From contig ONQL01000009.1 in the NCBI GenBank assembly GCA_900319985.1, positions 1 to 45,176 of the forward strand: DNA of 45,176 nt. Reading direction: 5' to 3'. The notes under the pieces were generated by a model that was not told the origin of the DNA, searched no databases, and saw only the letters and a program-made list of their open reading frames with translations. Source of the stretch: an uncultured Methanobrevibacter sp. GTDB lineage: Archaea; Methanobacteriota; Methanobacteria; Methanobacteriales; Methanobacteriaceae. Shown here in pieces: positions 26,133 through 34,503 of the stretch. Within the stretch, counting starts at the first letter, position 1. Each line of letters starts with the position of its first letter. The position numbers and the translations under genes were made by a program.

Positions 26133-27434
26133 TTATCTTATTATTCCACCAAAACCTGTGAACAATTTTTTGACGTTTTCGATGTCGTCATTTGACAGTG
26201 CAGTAACATCAAATGATAGGCTTATTGAATTTTCGTCTATTTGCGGGCCGTCATAGGTATCTTTTAGTTTGATGTCAACTATGTTGTCCATGTTCAGCAC
26301 TGTCTTTTGAATGGTTTCAACATGGGCGGTTTTTGGGAATATGCAACTGATTGACTTGGTTTTTTTATCCAGATTCTCGAGTTTCCACTGGTAAAGCTCA
26401 TTATCAAGCAATATTCTGATGTTGGCTATGCGCAATGTTTTAGTCTGTGTTCCGTTTTTCAACACTGCAGTTTTGCCGTCCACACTTTCCAGAATTCCTG
26501 TATGAATTTTTCCGGAGTAGATGTGTTTCAATCCAACTTCCTTGCCAATGGATTTAGACAGTATGACGTATTCATAATTCAGGGCACCTATTGCCTTGTC
26601 ACTTCTACCCAAAGCGTTTGTAATGTCTCCCATATGTTTTGTTGCACTTATTGCAATGTCCATGAATTTCTCATCATCTTTATTGTTGATGGCATCTCGC
26701 AGTTCAATTACTGCATCCGCAAAGGTGTTTCTGATTTTGGGACCATTGCTGTTCATGGATTGGATATAATAAGTCAGATAGGGATTTTGTGAAACGATAC
26801 GTGCAATCATATCAATCATCAGATTGTATATTGGACTTTCATAATCTTCAGTTTCGGCCAAATCCACTTTCAGCTTTTCGATTGCTGAAGCTGTTGAAAT
26901 AAATGAAAAATGAGTTAAAACCTGCACGATACTCATCATGAAATCGTGTTTTTCGGCAGTGGTTTCAATTACTCTCATATTCTTGCTTTCAAGGTATCTG
27001 TAAACTTTATCATACCATTCGTCCTTTTTATCAGGAGTCAATACGATGACCTGATTGTCGAGCCTTGTGGTTCTTGGGCCGAAAATCGGGTGTGTTGGAA
27101 TATATTCTACTGTGTCCGGCAGGACTTCGGCCATTGTTTTGGAAGGGCCTTCCTTAACGGAAGTTACATCGACCATGACTGACCCATCTTTCATGTATGG
27201 GGCAACTTCACGGATTACATCGCAGGCATGCTGTATAGGAACAGAGATGATCAAAATATCGCTGATATTGGCTAAATCTGCATTGGATTCAATATAATTT
27301 ACATTTACTTCATCGGCAATTGTTCTGCCTTTATTGTGATCTCTTCCAGTTATATATACATTAAATTCGTCTCTAAAGTAGTAGATGAGGGTTTTGCCTA
27401 AACCGTCAGTTCCACCTATTATTCCAACATTCAT
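26133..27434 (-). CDS. tyrA: Prephenate dehydrogenase
   Basis: 433 residues. The N-terminal Rossmann segment NVGIIGGTDGLGK binds NAD(P). The middle has VDVTSVKEGP and the substrate-site THPIFGPRTT with its His, and a helical dimerisation domain follows (about 165-290). This oxidises prephenate to 4-hydroxyphenylpyruvate for tyrosine. The last 150 residues are an extra domain not found in short TyrA; its beta-alpha pattern suggests a ligand-binding ACT-like regulatory unit, but this is uncertain. Similar long TyrA proteins are usual in Methanobacteriales. It is divergent from pelota, with about 140 AT-rich bases between, and no other aromatic gene is nearby. Confidence 0.85.
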   Translation of the reverse strand: MNVGIIGGTDGLGKTLIYYFRDEFNVYITGRDHNKGRTIADEVNVNYIESNADLANISDILIISVPIQHACDVIREVAPYMKDGSVMVDVTSVKEGPSKTMAEVLPDTVEYIPTHPIFGPRTTRLDNQVIVLTPDKKDEWYDKVYRYLESKNMRVIETTAEKHDFMMSIVQVLTHFSFISTASAIEKLKVDLAETEDYESPIYNLMIDMIARIVSQNPYLTYYIQSMNSNGPKIRNTFADAVIELRDAINNKDDEKFMDIAISATKHMGDITNALGRSDKAIGALNYEYVILSKSIGKEVGLKHIYSGKIHTGILESVDGKTAVLKNGTQTKTLRIANIRILLDNELYQWKLENLDKKTKSISCIFPKTAHVETIQKTVLNMDNIVDIKLKDTYDGPQIDENSISLSFDVTALSNDDIENVKKLFTGFGGIIR

Positions 27435-27573
27435 AAAGAATATTTTGTTTTGAGGATATAATTATTTTTTGTAATAAATTTTTTAATTGATATCTGAAGT
27501 GGCCATGTTAATGTGAATATCTTGTTTTAGGGTTAATTTCATTAACAAGTAACAATATATTATCTTTGAAAGC

Positions 27574-28635
27574 ATGAAAATTATAAATCAAGATACTAAA
27601 GAGGGAATTATTGAAGTTGTTCCGGAAACATTGGATGATTTGTGGCATTTGTCACATATTGTTGAAGTCGGTGACAACGCATCCTCCAAAACAACACGCC
27701 GTATACAGGACAATACCGGCGACAAGTTAAGAAGCGACAGGGGAGTTAAAAAAACTTTTTATTTGGGACTTGACATTGAAAATATCAGTTTCCATCTATT
27801 CACAGGAAAATTAAGATTGACCGGAGTCATTACTAGGGGGCCTGAAGATTTGATACCTCTGGGATCTCACCACACCCTTGAAGTGAAGCTCAATGTTCCT
27901 CTCACAATTAAAAAGGAAAGATGGCCGAAATGGGCTGTCAAAAGACTCAATCAGGCTATTGATGCTTCCAAAAAATTATCTGCAATAATTGTCGTTCTTG
28001 AAGACGATACTGCAACATTGGGGCTTATGAGACAGTTCGGCATAGAGTACTATGGTCCCATTAAGGGACATGTTTCAGGCAAAAGAATAATTGACAAGAA
28101 CAGGCAAAAGAACATCACTCAGTTTTATGAAAAGGTTATTGAATCTATTGTCAAATTCGATTCAATTCAAAATATTGTGCTGGCAGGACCTGGCTTTGTC
28201 AAAAACGATTTTTATGATTATCTCAAAGAAAAACATAAGGATTTAGCTCAGATTTCAATTATAGAGAGCACAGGTGCCGGAGGAAGGGTAGGAATAAGTG
28301 AAGTTTTAAAGAAAGGTACGGTTGAAAAGCTGACTTCTGAAAACAGGGTGGCCCTGGAAATGATGGCCATAAATAATCTGCTTTCCGAAATAGGTAAAAA
28401 TTCCTCCAAAATAGCTTACGGGTTGAAAGAAACTAAAAATGCCATTAATTTGGGTGCCGTTAGTGAACTTCTCGTATTGGACACTAAAGTCGCCAGCGAG
28501 AATATGGGCGATTTGATGGACATGGTTGAAAATATGAAGGGAGAAGTCATGGTTATCAGCAGTGAACATGATGGCGGTAAGCAATTGGAAAGTTTGGGCG
28601 GCATGGCTGCGATTTTAAGGTATGAAATTGCGTAA
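27574..28635 (+). CDS. pelA: mRNA surveillance protein pelota (Dom34)
   Basis: 353 residues with the three pelota domains: an N-terminal Sm-like domain (about 1-130, with DDLWHLSHIVEVGD), a central eRF1-2-like domain lacking the release-factor GGQ motif, and a C-terminal L7Ae-like eRF1-3 domain containing EHDGGKQLESLGGMAAILRY. It should release ribosomes stalled on mRNA together with aEF1A and ABCE1. The TATA-like sequence lies close upstream, so the leader is short. It is followed after 85-90 bases by the MraY-like gene, which has its own promoter. Confidence 0.94.
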   Translation: MKIINQDTKEGIIEVVPETLDDLWHLSHIVEVGDNASSKTTRRIQDNTGDKLRSDRGVKKTFYLGLDIENISFHLFTGKLRLTGVITRGPEDLIPLGSHHTLEVKLNVPLTIKKERWPKWAVKRLNQAIDASKKLSAIIVVLEDDTATLGLMRQFGIEYYGPIKGHVSGKRIIDKNRQKNITQFYEKVIESIVKFDSIQNIVLAGPGFVKNDFYDYLKEKHKDLAQISIIESTGAGGRVGISEVLKKGTVEKLTSENRVALEMMAINNLLSEIGKNSSKIAYGLKETKNAINLGAVSELLVLDTKVASENMGDLMDMVENMKGEVMVISSEHDGGKQLESLGGMAAILRYEIA

Positions 28636-28726
28636 ATATTGTTTAAAAAAGTTATATTAAATTTTATATAGAATAAACTATTATAACTTATAATGTATAA
28701 TAATTTATTTATAAATAGTGATGCCT

Positions 28727-29692
28727 ATGATGTATACGTCAGTGATTTTTGCGATGGTTTTTGTTTTTATTTTGTCGGCGGTTGGAACTGCTGTACTTAA
28801 TATAATTTTTAATTTTTTAGGAAAACAAGGCTATTTGGGCAACTTGTATCCTAATGTTCGCGGTGGAATTCCTAGAGGGATCGGTTTAGTTCCATTTGTA
28901 ATTCTGTCTTTTTATATGCTGCCGAAATTCAACAATCTCGTTTTAATCATAGGTATTTTTGCTTTCATTGATGATATTCTTGGAAGAAAAAAATTTGTTC
29001 CATTGGACATAGAATGGGGTCAGCTGTCCAGAGGAATCGGCATAATTTTGGTCATGATTGTAGGAATCATGGAAGGATTGGGCGTTTCTGCAATCCTCAT
29101 TGCTTTGATGGTTCAGCCTCTCAACATTTCAGACATGCAGCCTGGATCAACTTGTATGGTAACTATTATAATGTGTATTGTGACCATGATTATTATGGTA
29201 TTGGTAGGTTCAAGTTCTGTCGGCGGATTATTGGCTATTTACACTCCATTGCTGATATTGGTTGTATGTTTAGGATATTGTCCTTTGGACTTTTCTGGAA
29301 AAATCATGTTGGGCGAAGTTGGAAACCACACATTCGGTGTAGCACTGGGTGTTGCATTTTACCTTGTCGGTGGATTCTGGTGGTTATTGCTTTTATTCCT
29401 CATTACCACAGCTTTAATCGCATTTGTAAGGCGAAATACATTGAAAGTATTCTTTAGACAAAGGCTCGGATTGGTAAATCCTACCTTTGGAGACTATTTC
29501 ATGGATGTTTTGACTGGAGGAGGATTAGGTGATTTAATAAGGAAATTGGTTTTAAAAGAAAAACAGTATCCGGTTACCAGCCCTCTATTGGTTTCATTAG
29601 GCTTCAGAAGGTTATTGTATAATCCCTATGCAAGACGCTCTCCAAGTTATCCTAATGATGACATTAAACCAAGAATAAACCTGCGGAGATAA
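28727..29692 (+). CDS. MraY-like phospho-sugar transferase (pseudomurein, glycosyltransferase family 4)
   Basis: About 320 residues with roughly ten membrane helices. The MraY/WecA-type DDxxK-like signature is visible in FAFIDDILGRKKF, with RGGIPRGIGL before it and LGEVGNHTFG later, matching the conserved loop of this superfamily. In wall-forming Methanobacteriales such a protein is proposed to transfer a UDP-activated N-acetylamino-sugar peptide to undecaprenyl phosphate, as the archaeal counterpart of MraY. The start at 28727 is chosen for a GTGAT site just upstream; 28718, 28721 and 28730 are alternatives. A TATA box is visible near 28661-28672. It is followed after three bases by the MurG-like gene, so the two work as a pair. 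Confidence 0.82.
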   Translation: MMYTSVIFAMVFVFILSAVGTAVLNIIFNFLGKQGYLGNLYPNVRGGIPRGIGLVPFVILSFYMLPKFNNLVLIIGIFAFIDDILGRKKFVPLDIEWGQLSRGIGIILVMIVGIMEGLGVSAILIALMVQPLNISDMQPGSTCMVTIIMCIVTMIIMVLVGSSSVGGLLAIYTPLLILVVCLGYCPLDFSGKIMLGEVGNHTFGVALGVAFYLVGGFWWLLLLFLITTALIAFVRRNTLKVFFRQRLGLVNPTFGDYFMDVLTGGGLGDLIRKLVLKEKQYPVTSPLLVSLGFRRLLYNPYARRSPSYPNDDIKPRINLRR

Positions 29693-29695
29693 AAC

Positions 29696-30748
29696 ATGAA
29701 AGCGTTATTTATTGTCACAGGCAGAGGATTGGGAGGAGATGCAATGGTTGCTCTCAATACCATGAGGGCTCTTGAAAGAAGAGGAGTAACTTGTGAAATT
29801 GCTTTGGATGCATCTGCTCACGGAACATTATTTGAAAACAATGGATATGAATGGCATAAAATTTCTGTTCCTCATGCCGGAGGTCATTCAGCAACAAAAC
29901 TGTCCGCTGCAAAAGGTGGAGCTAAATTGCTTGCTGCAACAGTCAAGGCCAGAAATCTTATTAAAAAATTAAAAGTTGATTTTGTTGTCGGAGTTTTAGG
30001 TGGGGGAGCTATTGTCGCATCACTTGGGGGTAAATTTGCCCACAAACCAACATTCTCTTTGATTTCAACACCTCTTGACTCAAAGTTTTGTCCAAAATTC
30101 AATCAGTGTTATATATTGCCTGAATTGGACATGTTCAGGTGGGACAATCTGCCTGCAAATATGGAAAAGGCATTTTATCCATTATCTAAAGAAGTGGATG
30201 AGGGAGATGCTAAAGTAGCTTTGGAAAAACTGAAAGAATTCCCGAATTTTGATGAAAACAAAAAAACTATTCTATTTTCTTCAGGTTCCTCAATTTTTAA
30301 GGGAACCCTTGATGGAATCAATTTGACTATCGAGGAATATGGCGACAAATTTAATCTTGTTTTGGTAGGATTGCCTCTTCACGATGAATATTATGATTTG
30401 ATTGATGAAGAAAAGATTATATATGTCGGTTATATTAATTGGATTAATGATTTATTCAGATATGCTGATTTGTCAGTTTTAACCGATGATGGCGTTTCCC
30501 TTGAGGAAGCTTTGGTTGCAAGAACTCCAATCATTGCATTGACCAAGGTCAAATGGGGAAGATATCAGAACATGGCTGGTGTTTTCAAGGGAGCGATTAT
30601 TGAATCTGAAGTTTCAGATGTCTGTAAAAGTATTGAAGAGGCATTTGAAAATATGGATTCCCTAAAAGAGAATGCCGTTAAATACGGTAAACTTTGCTCC
30701 GATGCTGCTGATGATTTGGCAGACAGGATATTAAAAAAAGTAGAATAG
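29696..30748 (+). CDS. MurG-like glycosyltransferase (pseudomurein, GT28)
   Basis: 350 residues with a GT-B fold. The N-terminal MKALFIVTGRGLGGDAMVAL contains the glycine-rich loop, VGVLGGGAIVASLGGK corresponds to the acceptor-side MurG loop, and the C-terminal half has GLPLHDEYYDL and the donor-binding TDDGVSLEEAL. It most probably adds a second sugar to the lipid-linked intermediate made by the MraY-like protein three bases upstream, on the inner face of the membrane. The acceptor and donor in archaea are inferred. It ends six bases before the stop of the convergent flavoprotein gene. Confidence 0.82.
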   Translation: MKALFIVTGRGLGGDAMVALNTMRALERRGVTCEIALDASAHGTLFENNGYEWHKISVPHAGGHSATKLSAAKGGAKLLAATVKARNLIKKLKVDFVVGVLGGGAIVASLGGKFAHKPTFSLISTPLDSKFCPKFNQCYILPELDMFRWDNLPANMEKAFYPLSKEVDEGDAKVALEKLKEFPNFDENKKTILFSSGSSIFKGTLDGINLTIEEYGDKFNLVLVGLPLHDEYYDLIDEEKIIYVGYINWINDLFRYADLSVLTDDGVSLEEALVARTPIIALTKVKWGRYQNMAGVFKGAIIESEVSDVCKSIEEAFENMDSLKENAVKYGKLCSDAADDLADRILKKVE

Positions 30749-30753
30749 TGGTA

Positions 30754-32055
30754 TTATAACCACATATATTTTATTACTCTAAAGTTCGCATCTGTTGTTG
30801 GATGAACTTCCAGGAAATCCGCATAGTCATCCAAATCGTAATCTTCTCTCATTAAATATGATAGATATGCAACATCGCTGGCGGATGATGGGGATACGGA
30901 ATTTATTTTGTTGATTTTATTGTTCTTTTTGTCAAATTCAACTTCGGTGTATCCGGTATCTCCGGTCAGAATGTTCCAGAATGCACCGGGTCCTGCAATT
31001 CCAGGTATTCCAATTGTGGCTTTGTCATCATCACTGCATTCACTTTTTTCATTTTCAACAAGACCCACTTCCATGTTCAAACTTATTGTTTGGGGAATGC
31101 AATTGTAGCTTACTTTATTCGCATAGTTGGCCATATTCCTTGCAGCTGTGATACCCTCCATTCTTGCTACTGGTGTCAGCTTGTATCCTCCAGTCACATC
31201 ACCTGCAGCATATACATTATCAACACTGGTCTGCATCATTTCATTAACTTTGATAGATTTGTCGTCATTCAATTCTACAAATCCTTCTGCTATTTCACTG
31301 TTTGGAGTTCTGCCTGTTGCGAAAAATGCAATACCTTCCAGCTCTTCACCGTTTTCTGTAATGACTTTATTTTCATAAATCTCTTTTACGTTGGTATTTT
31401 CACAAACATTGACTTCAGGAATAATCTTTTTCAAAACATATCTCTTTGTTGTTTGGTTAATCTCTTTTAAAAATTCGCTTCTTGCAAGAACATTGACTTC
31501 ACTTCCAAGAGTTGAGTAGATGTTTGCTATTTCACAGGCTATTATTCCTCCACCTATGATATTTAATTTTTCAGGAACATCGTTCAGTTTTAAAATATCC
31601 TTGTTGGTTAGGCCGTATTCGCTGCCTTTAATGTCTGGAATGAAAGGACGTGCTCCTGTTGCAATTAACAGGTTGTCGTATTCGAAGCTTTCATTATTCA
31701 CTTTAATTTCATCACCCTCAATACTTGCTTCACCGAAAATAACCTTGTTTCCAACGCTTTCGTTTTCCATCTGCTCTATTTTTCTGAGGGTTTTTTGAGT
31801 TTCTGTAATTTTTTCAACTATTTTCTCATATGAAACTTCAATTTGGCTTTTCAAAAATCCATGATTGTTGAATCTTTTATTTGTATCTATGAATTTTGTA
31901 ATGTCTGTCAATGCACAGATAACCATACATCCTTCATTTAAGCAAGTTCCTGCTATATGATTTTTTTCAATTAAAGTAACGTCTTCTCCAAGTTTTCCAA
32001 GCTGCATGGAAGCTAATCTTCCTGCAGGGCCTGAACCAATAACGATATTTTTCAT
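30754..32055 (-). CDS. FAD/NAD(P)-dependent pyridine nucleotide-disulfide oxidoreductase (lipoamide dehydrogenase-like)
   Basis: About 433 residues. GSGPAGRLASMQ binds FAD, GTCLNEGC holds the redox-active cysteine pair, LNIIGGGIIACEIANIY binds NAD(P)H, and DNVYAAGDVTGGY is the second FAD motif. The C-terminal dimer domain has EVHPTTDANF. In lipoamide dehydrogenases this reads HPTxxE; the Glu of the His-Glu dyad is Ala here. Methanogens lack the 2-oxoacid dehydrogenase complexes, so a different disulfide or thiol substrate is likely. GGGTGAT before the ATG at 32055 decides the start; an in-frame ATG four codons earlier lies in that site. It is divergent from hypC. Confidence 0.8.
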   Translation of the reverse strand: MKNIVIGSGPAGRLASMQLGKLGEDVTLIEKNHIAGTCLNEGCMVICALTDITKFIDTNKRFNNHGFLKSQIEVSYEKIVEKITETQKTLRKIEQMENESVGNKVIFGEASIEGDEIKVNNESFEYDNLLIATGARPFIPDIKGSEYGLTNKDILKLNDVPEKLNIIGGGIIACEIANIYSTLGSEVNVLARSEFLKEINQTTKRYVLKKIIPEVNVCENTNVKEIYENKVITENGEELEGIAFFATGRTPNSEIAEGFVELNDDKSIKVNEMMQTSVDNVYAAGDVTGGYKLTPVARMEGITAARNMANYANKVSYNCIPQTISLNMEVGLVENEKSECSDDDKATIGIPGIAGPGAFWNILTGDTGYTEVEFDKKNNKINKINSVSPSSASDVAYLSYLMREDYDLDDYADFLEVHPTTDANFRVIKYMWL

Positions 32056-32133
32056 TAAATCACCCATTTAGATAGTTTTATATAATACTAACATTTAATA
32101 GTAATAATATATTAAAATTTTGGAGATGGAATT

Positions 32134-32412
32134 ATGTGTATTGCAGCACCGGCTCTTGTTGTCGAAATTAATAAGGAAGATAATGTTTTGTTTGCTGACT
32201 TTGGTGGAGCAAGACAACCTGCTAAAATGGATCTTTTACCTGATGTTGAAGTAGGGGAATATGTTTTAATCCACGCTGGTTTTGCTATTGAAAAATTAAG
32301 TGAAGAAGCTGCTAAAGAATCTTTAGAAGCTTGGGAAGAATTATTAGTAATTCTTGAAAAAGAAGATGAAGAAATGGAAAAAGCAAGAATGGCTGATTTA
32401 GAAAATCAGTAG
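32134..32412 (+). CDS. hypC: Hydrogenase maturation factor HypC
   Basis: 92 residues beginning MCIAAPALVVEI, with the essential N-terminal Cys2 that carries the Fe(CN)2CO intermediate to the large subunit precursor of NiFe hydrogenases. The LIHAGFAIEKLSEEAA segment is standard for the HypC/HupF family. It serves the hydrogenases of methanogenesis (such as Frh, Mvh and Ech/Eha types), which are not in the window. GGAGAT lies shortly before the ATG. The C-terminus is acidic and somewhat longer than usual. Its last seven bases overlap the end of the convergent ACT-domain gene. Confidence 0.93.
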   Translation: MCIAAPALVVEINKEDNVLFADFGGARQPAKMDLLPDVEVGEYVLIHAGFAIEKLSEEAAKESLEAWEELLVILEKEDEEMEKARMADLENQ

Positions 32413-32909
32413 ATTGACACTCTTGTTACTCCTTTTATTTTTAAAAATTCGTTTATTAAATCTCCGCTTACTGGTCTTTCAGTTATAATGGTTAGTGATG
32501 GAGCTTCTTGAAGTTCTGTATCTTCTGCATAGGCTTGTCTTATGCCAATTCCTTTTTTTGTTATTAGATTTGTTGTTGCAGCCAGTATCCCTTCGCTTTC
32601 AGATCCTACTTCTATTTCAACAACTCCCAATTCCAGATTTTTTGCAATATTTTTTAAAAGTGTTCCTGCAGGGATGATGTTGTTGAATAGATTGTATAGC
32701 TCTTCATTGGTTTTAATAATTTCTATGGTTGATTTTATAACTCTTCTATCTACGTCTGCAGCTGTTGCCAATGCCTTGTCGCTTATTTTTAAATTTCCAC
32801 AATAGATTTTTCCGTCTTCATTTAAAGACAGTCCCAGTTCAATCATTTTTTCGGCAACTCTTATTCTCGCAGGGTATTTTTTGAATTTATCATTGATTTT
32901 TTCCCACAT
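32406..32909 (-). CDS. ACT-domain protein, predicted regulator of amino acid metabolism
   Basis: About 167 residues. The N-terminal half (MWEKINDKFKKYPARIRVAEKMIELGLS) has a helix-turn-helix-like region with RVAEKMIELGLS and DVDRRVIKSTIEII. The C-terminal half, from about residue 92, reads as an ACT domain (VVEIEVGSESEGILAA and LTIITERPVSG). This fits the COG2150 family: a small DNA-binding or sensor protein responding to an amino acid. The start at 32909 is favoured because TGATGAT just upstream looks like the ribosome binding site. It is convergent and overlapping with hypC, and transcribed in the same direction as tRNA-Ile upstream. Confidence 0.7.
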   Translation of the reverse strand: MWEKINDKFKKYPARIRVAEKMIELGLSLNEDGKIYCGNLKISDKALATAADVDRRVIKSTIEIIKTNEELYNLFNNIIPAGTLLKNIAKNLELGVVEIEVGSESEGILAATTNLITKKGIGIRQAYAEDTELQEAPSLTIITERPVSGDLINEFLKIKGVTRVSIY

Positions 32910-33047
32910 AAATATCATCATTCCAACTTTTTGTACATTTATGTTATATTATGTTGATATTATATAAAATTAGCTATATTGAAACTTTGAGAAAATTAAA
33001 GATAAAGTTGTCATGTAAATGAAAAAATCTTAAAAATTAGTTAGAAG

Positions 33048-33122
33048 TAGGCTAGATGGGATTCGAACCCATGACCTCCCGGTTATCAGCCGAGCGCGCT
33101 AACCAAGCTGTGCCACTAGCCT
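33048..33122 (-). tRNA. tRNA-Ile (anticodon GAU)
   Basis: The minus strand starts AGGCTAGTGGCACAGCTTGG and ends GGTTCGAATCCCATCTAGCC plus T and discriminator A. The seven-base acceptor stem AGGCTAG/CTAGCCT pairs fully. The anticodon loop CTGATAA gives GAU, so isoleucine. There is no intron and no encoded CCA. One A-C mismatch seems present in the D stem. A strong palindrome and a 14-bp inverted repeat lie just upstream. Confidence 0.94.
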
Positions 33123-33132
33123 ATAAAAAGTC

Positions 33133-33158
33133 GTGTTATGACAGTTAACTGTCAACAC
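33133..33158. promoter_or_regulatory. Palindrome upstream of tRNA-Ile
   Basis: TGACAGTTAACTGTCA (33139-33154) is a perfect 16-base palindrome, and GTGT/ACAC on the outside extends it with a two-base bulge on one arm. It lies 11-36 bases before the tRNA 5' end, around the predicted transcription start or in the pre-tRNA leader. Confidence 0.5.
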
Positions 33159-33176
33159 TTATACTTATATTAATAG

Positions 33177-33216
33177 CTATATATAATCTTTTCGGTTTTT
33201 GCAAGATTATATATAG
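33177..33216. promoter_or_regulatory. 14-bp perfect inverted repeat with facing TATA-like boxes
   Basis: CTATATATAATCTT (33177-33190) and its exact reverse complement (33203-33216) flank a 12-base GC-richer spacer. The left arm, read on the minus strand, is a good TATA box for tRNA-Ile. The right arm gives the same box facing the other way, toward the 3' end of the DUF59 gene. It could also fold as a terminator for that gene. Confidence 0.5.
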
Positions 33217-33238
33217 AATTAAATAAGATTTAAAAAAA

Positions 33239-33523
33239 TTATCTGTTAATCATTTCGTTAATGGAGTCAGCCATGGCATGTCCTTCAACGATGATTTTTA
33301 CCTTTTCAATACCTTCAACGTTTTCAGCTCTTATTTTAGCATCAGCTGCAATACGAGTAATACTCATACAACCAGGGTTGGTAGGTTTAAGTGTAATTTC
33401 GGCTTGATCGCCATCTACAGTAATATTTTGTACAATTCCCATTTCTACAATACTGATTCCCATATGTGGGTCATTAATTACAGAAACAGCATCTTTAATA
33501 TCATTCGCTAAATCTTCTGACAT
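33239..33523 (-). CDS. DUF59/MIP18 family iron-sulfur assembly factor
   Basis: 94 residues. The N-terminal VINDPHMGISIVEMGIVQ is the DPE/DP-x-x-x-x-x-x-x-x-x-G pattern of DUF59. The LKPTNPGC motif contains the conserved Cys (about residue 52), and the C-terminus folds as an alpha-beta pair. Members (SufT, PaaD-like, MIP18) help Fe-S cluster assembly or delivery, a useful role in an organism with many Fe-S enzymes. The specific client is unknown. It is followed directly by a run of T on the minus strand and then the inverted repeat at 33177-33216. Confidence 0.82.
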   Translation of the reverse strand: MSEDLANDIKDAVSVINDPHMGISIVEMGIVQNITVDGDQAEITLKPTNPGCMSITRIAADAKIRAENVEGIEKVKIIVEGHAMADSINEMINR

Positions 33524-33592
33524 ATAATTTAGTCTCCTATAATTTGTATTTATAATTATTAATTATGATGTTTATATATGTTTGGTTTATAT

Positions 33593-34501
33593 CTATTTTA
33601 CACGATGCTTGATTTTCACACCGATTCCATTTTTGCATTCTTCCATTTCACGACCGGTCATCACGGCTTTGCCAACGCCAACCACGTCATTATCTCTAAC
33701 CACAACAACTTCATCGTTTGGAATGATTTTGTGGTCTGCTTTTTGAATTCCCGGTGCAAATACTGTGTTGGTTTCCAAATCAAAATCGATATTCACGATG
33801 TTGATGCCCAAATCTTTTAATATTTCTCCACCAGGTAGATTTAATCTGTACAATCCGTGATCCTTGTTGAGTAATGCCAGTTGTTTTCCGTTAGAAAGAA
33901 TTCTTTTGTGATACATTCCTTTGGTTTTAACATTGTCCTGAATAAAATCATAAGCATCTTCGCCGAATTGATACATTGCAATGGAGCGAAGTTCATGCAA
34001 GGTTTTTTCTCTTCTGTTCACTCTTTGATGTTTTTTAAGTTCCATTCTTAAATTATAAAGTGAATCCGGTGAAGTTGGCCTTTCGTCTACACATACGTTT
34101 ATAAAATCATCAATGTATTGTTCGCAGGATTCAAGATATCCTCCTGCCAAATTTGCAATCACTGTTTTTCCTTCACAATATCTCTTTATTAATTTTCCGC
34201 TTTCATCAATTTCATCCTGTGACCATGAACCGGTAGTGCTTACGTCATAGGATTGGATTGGAAATGTATTTTCAAGCTCCCTTGGACATATTCCAAAGGG
34301 GGATGTCACGATAAGTTCCTGAAATGACCTTGTGATTTTTCTGAATTTCTGGTGTGATTTTGAATTGGAATAAGGTTTTTTCATACTGCATGGCAATAAA
34401 ACAACTGTATCTCCAAGGGGTTTCATCATTTCCATTCTTTGTCTCCATCTGACTGCTTCCGGACGGTATAGAGACTCTTCACTTGAACATATTACTTTCA
34501 T
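33593..34501 (-). CDS. Archaeosine synthase core (ArcS-type, DUF5591) with C-terminal PUA domain
   Basis: 302 residues. The motif PCSMKKPYSNSKSH fits the ArcS core signature PC-X3-KPY-X2-S-X2-H exactly (about residues 37-50 of this start). The C-terminal 75 residues (from about LPGGEILKDLGINIV, with ADHKIIPNDEVVVV) look like a PUA RNA-binding domain. ArcS converts preQ0 at position 15 of archaeal tRNA toward archaeosine, in concert with a radical SAM partner. The usual inactive TGT-like N-terminal half is missing, so this is a split or shortened form. A start at 34507 overlapping the HD gene by ATGA is possible. The gene follows the HD-domain gene in the same direction. Confidence 0.78.
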   Translation of the reverse strand: MKVICSSEESLYRPEAVRWRQRMEMMKPLGDTVVLLPCSMKKPYSNSKSHQKFRKITRSFQELIVTSPFGICPRELENTFPIQSYDVSTTGSWSQDEIDESGKLIKRYCEGKTVIANLAGGYLESCEQYIDDFINVCVDERPTSPDSLYNLRMELKKHQRVNRREKTLHELRSIAMYQFGEDAYDFIQDNVKTKGMYHKRILSNGKQLALLNKDHGLYRLNLPGGEILKDLGINIVNIDFDLETNTVFAPGIQKADHKIIPNDEVVVVRDNDVVGVGKAVMTGREMEECKNGIGVKIKHRVK

Positions 34502-34503
34502 AT

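Noticed and set aside
28680..28694. ATTATAA-C-TTATAAT palindrome before the MraY-like gene
   Set aside because: All A/T except the centre, within a promoter of the same composition; it could easily occur by chance.
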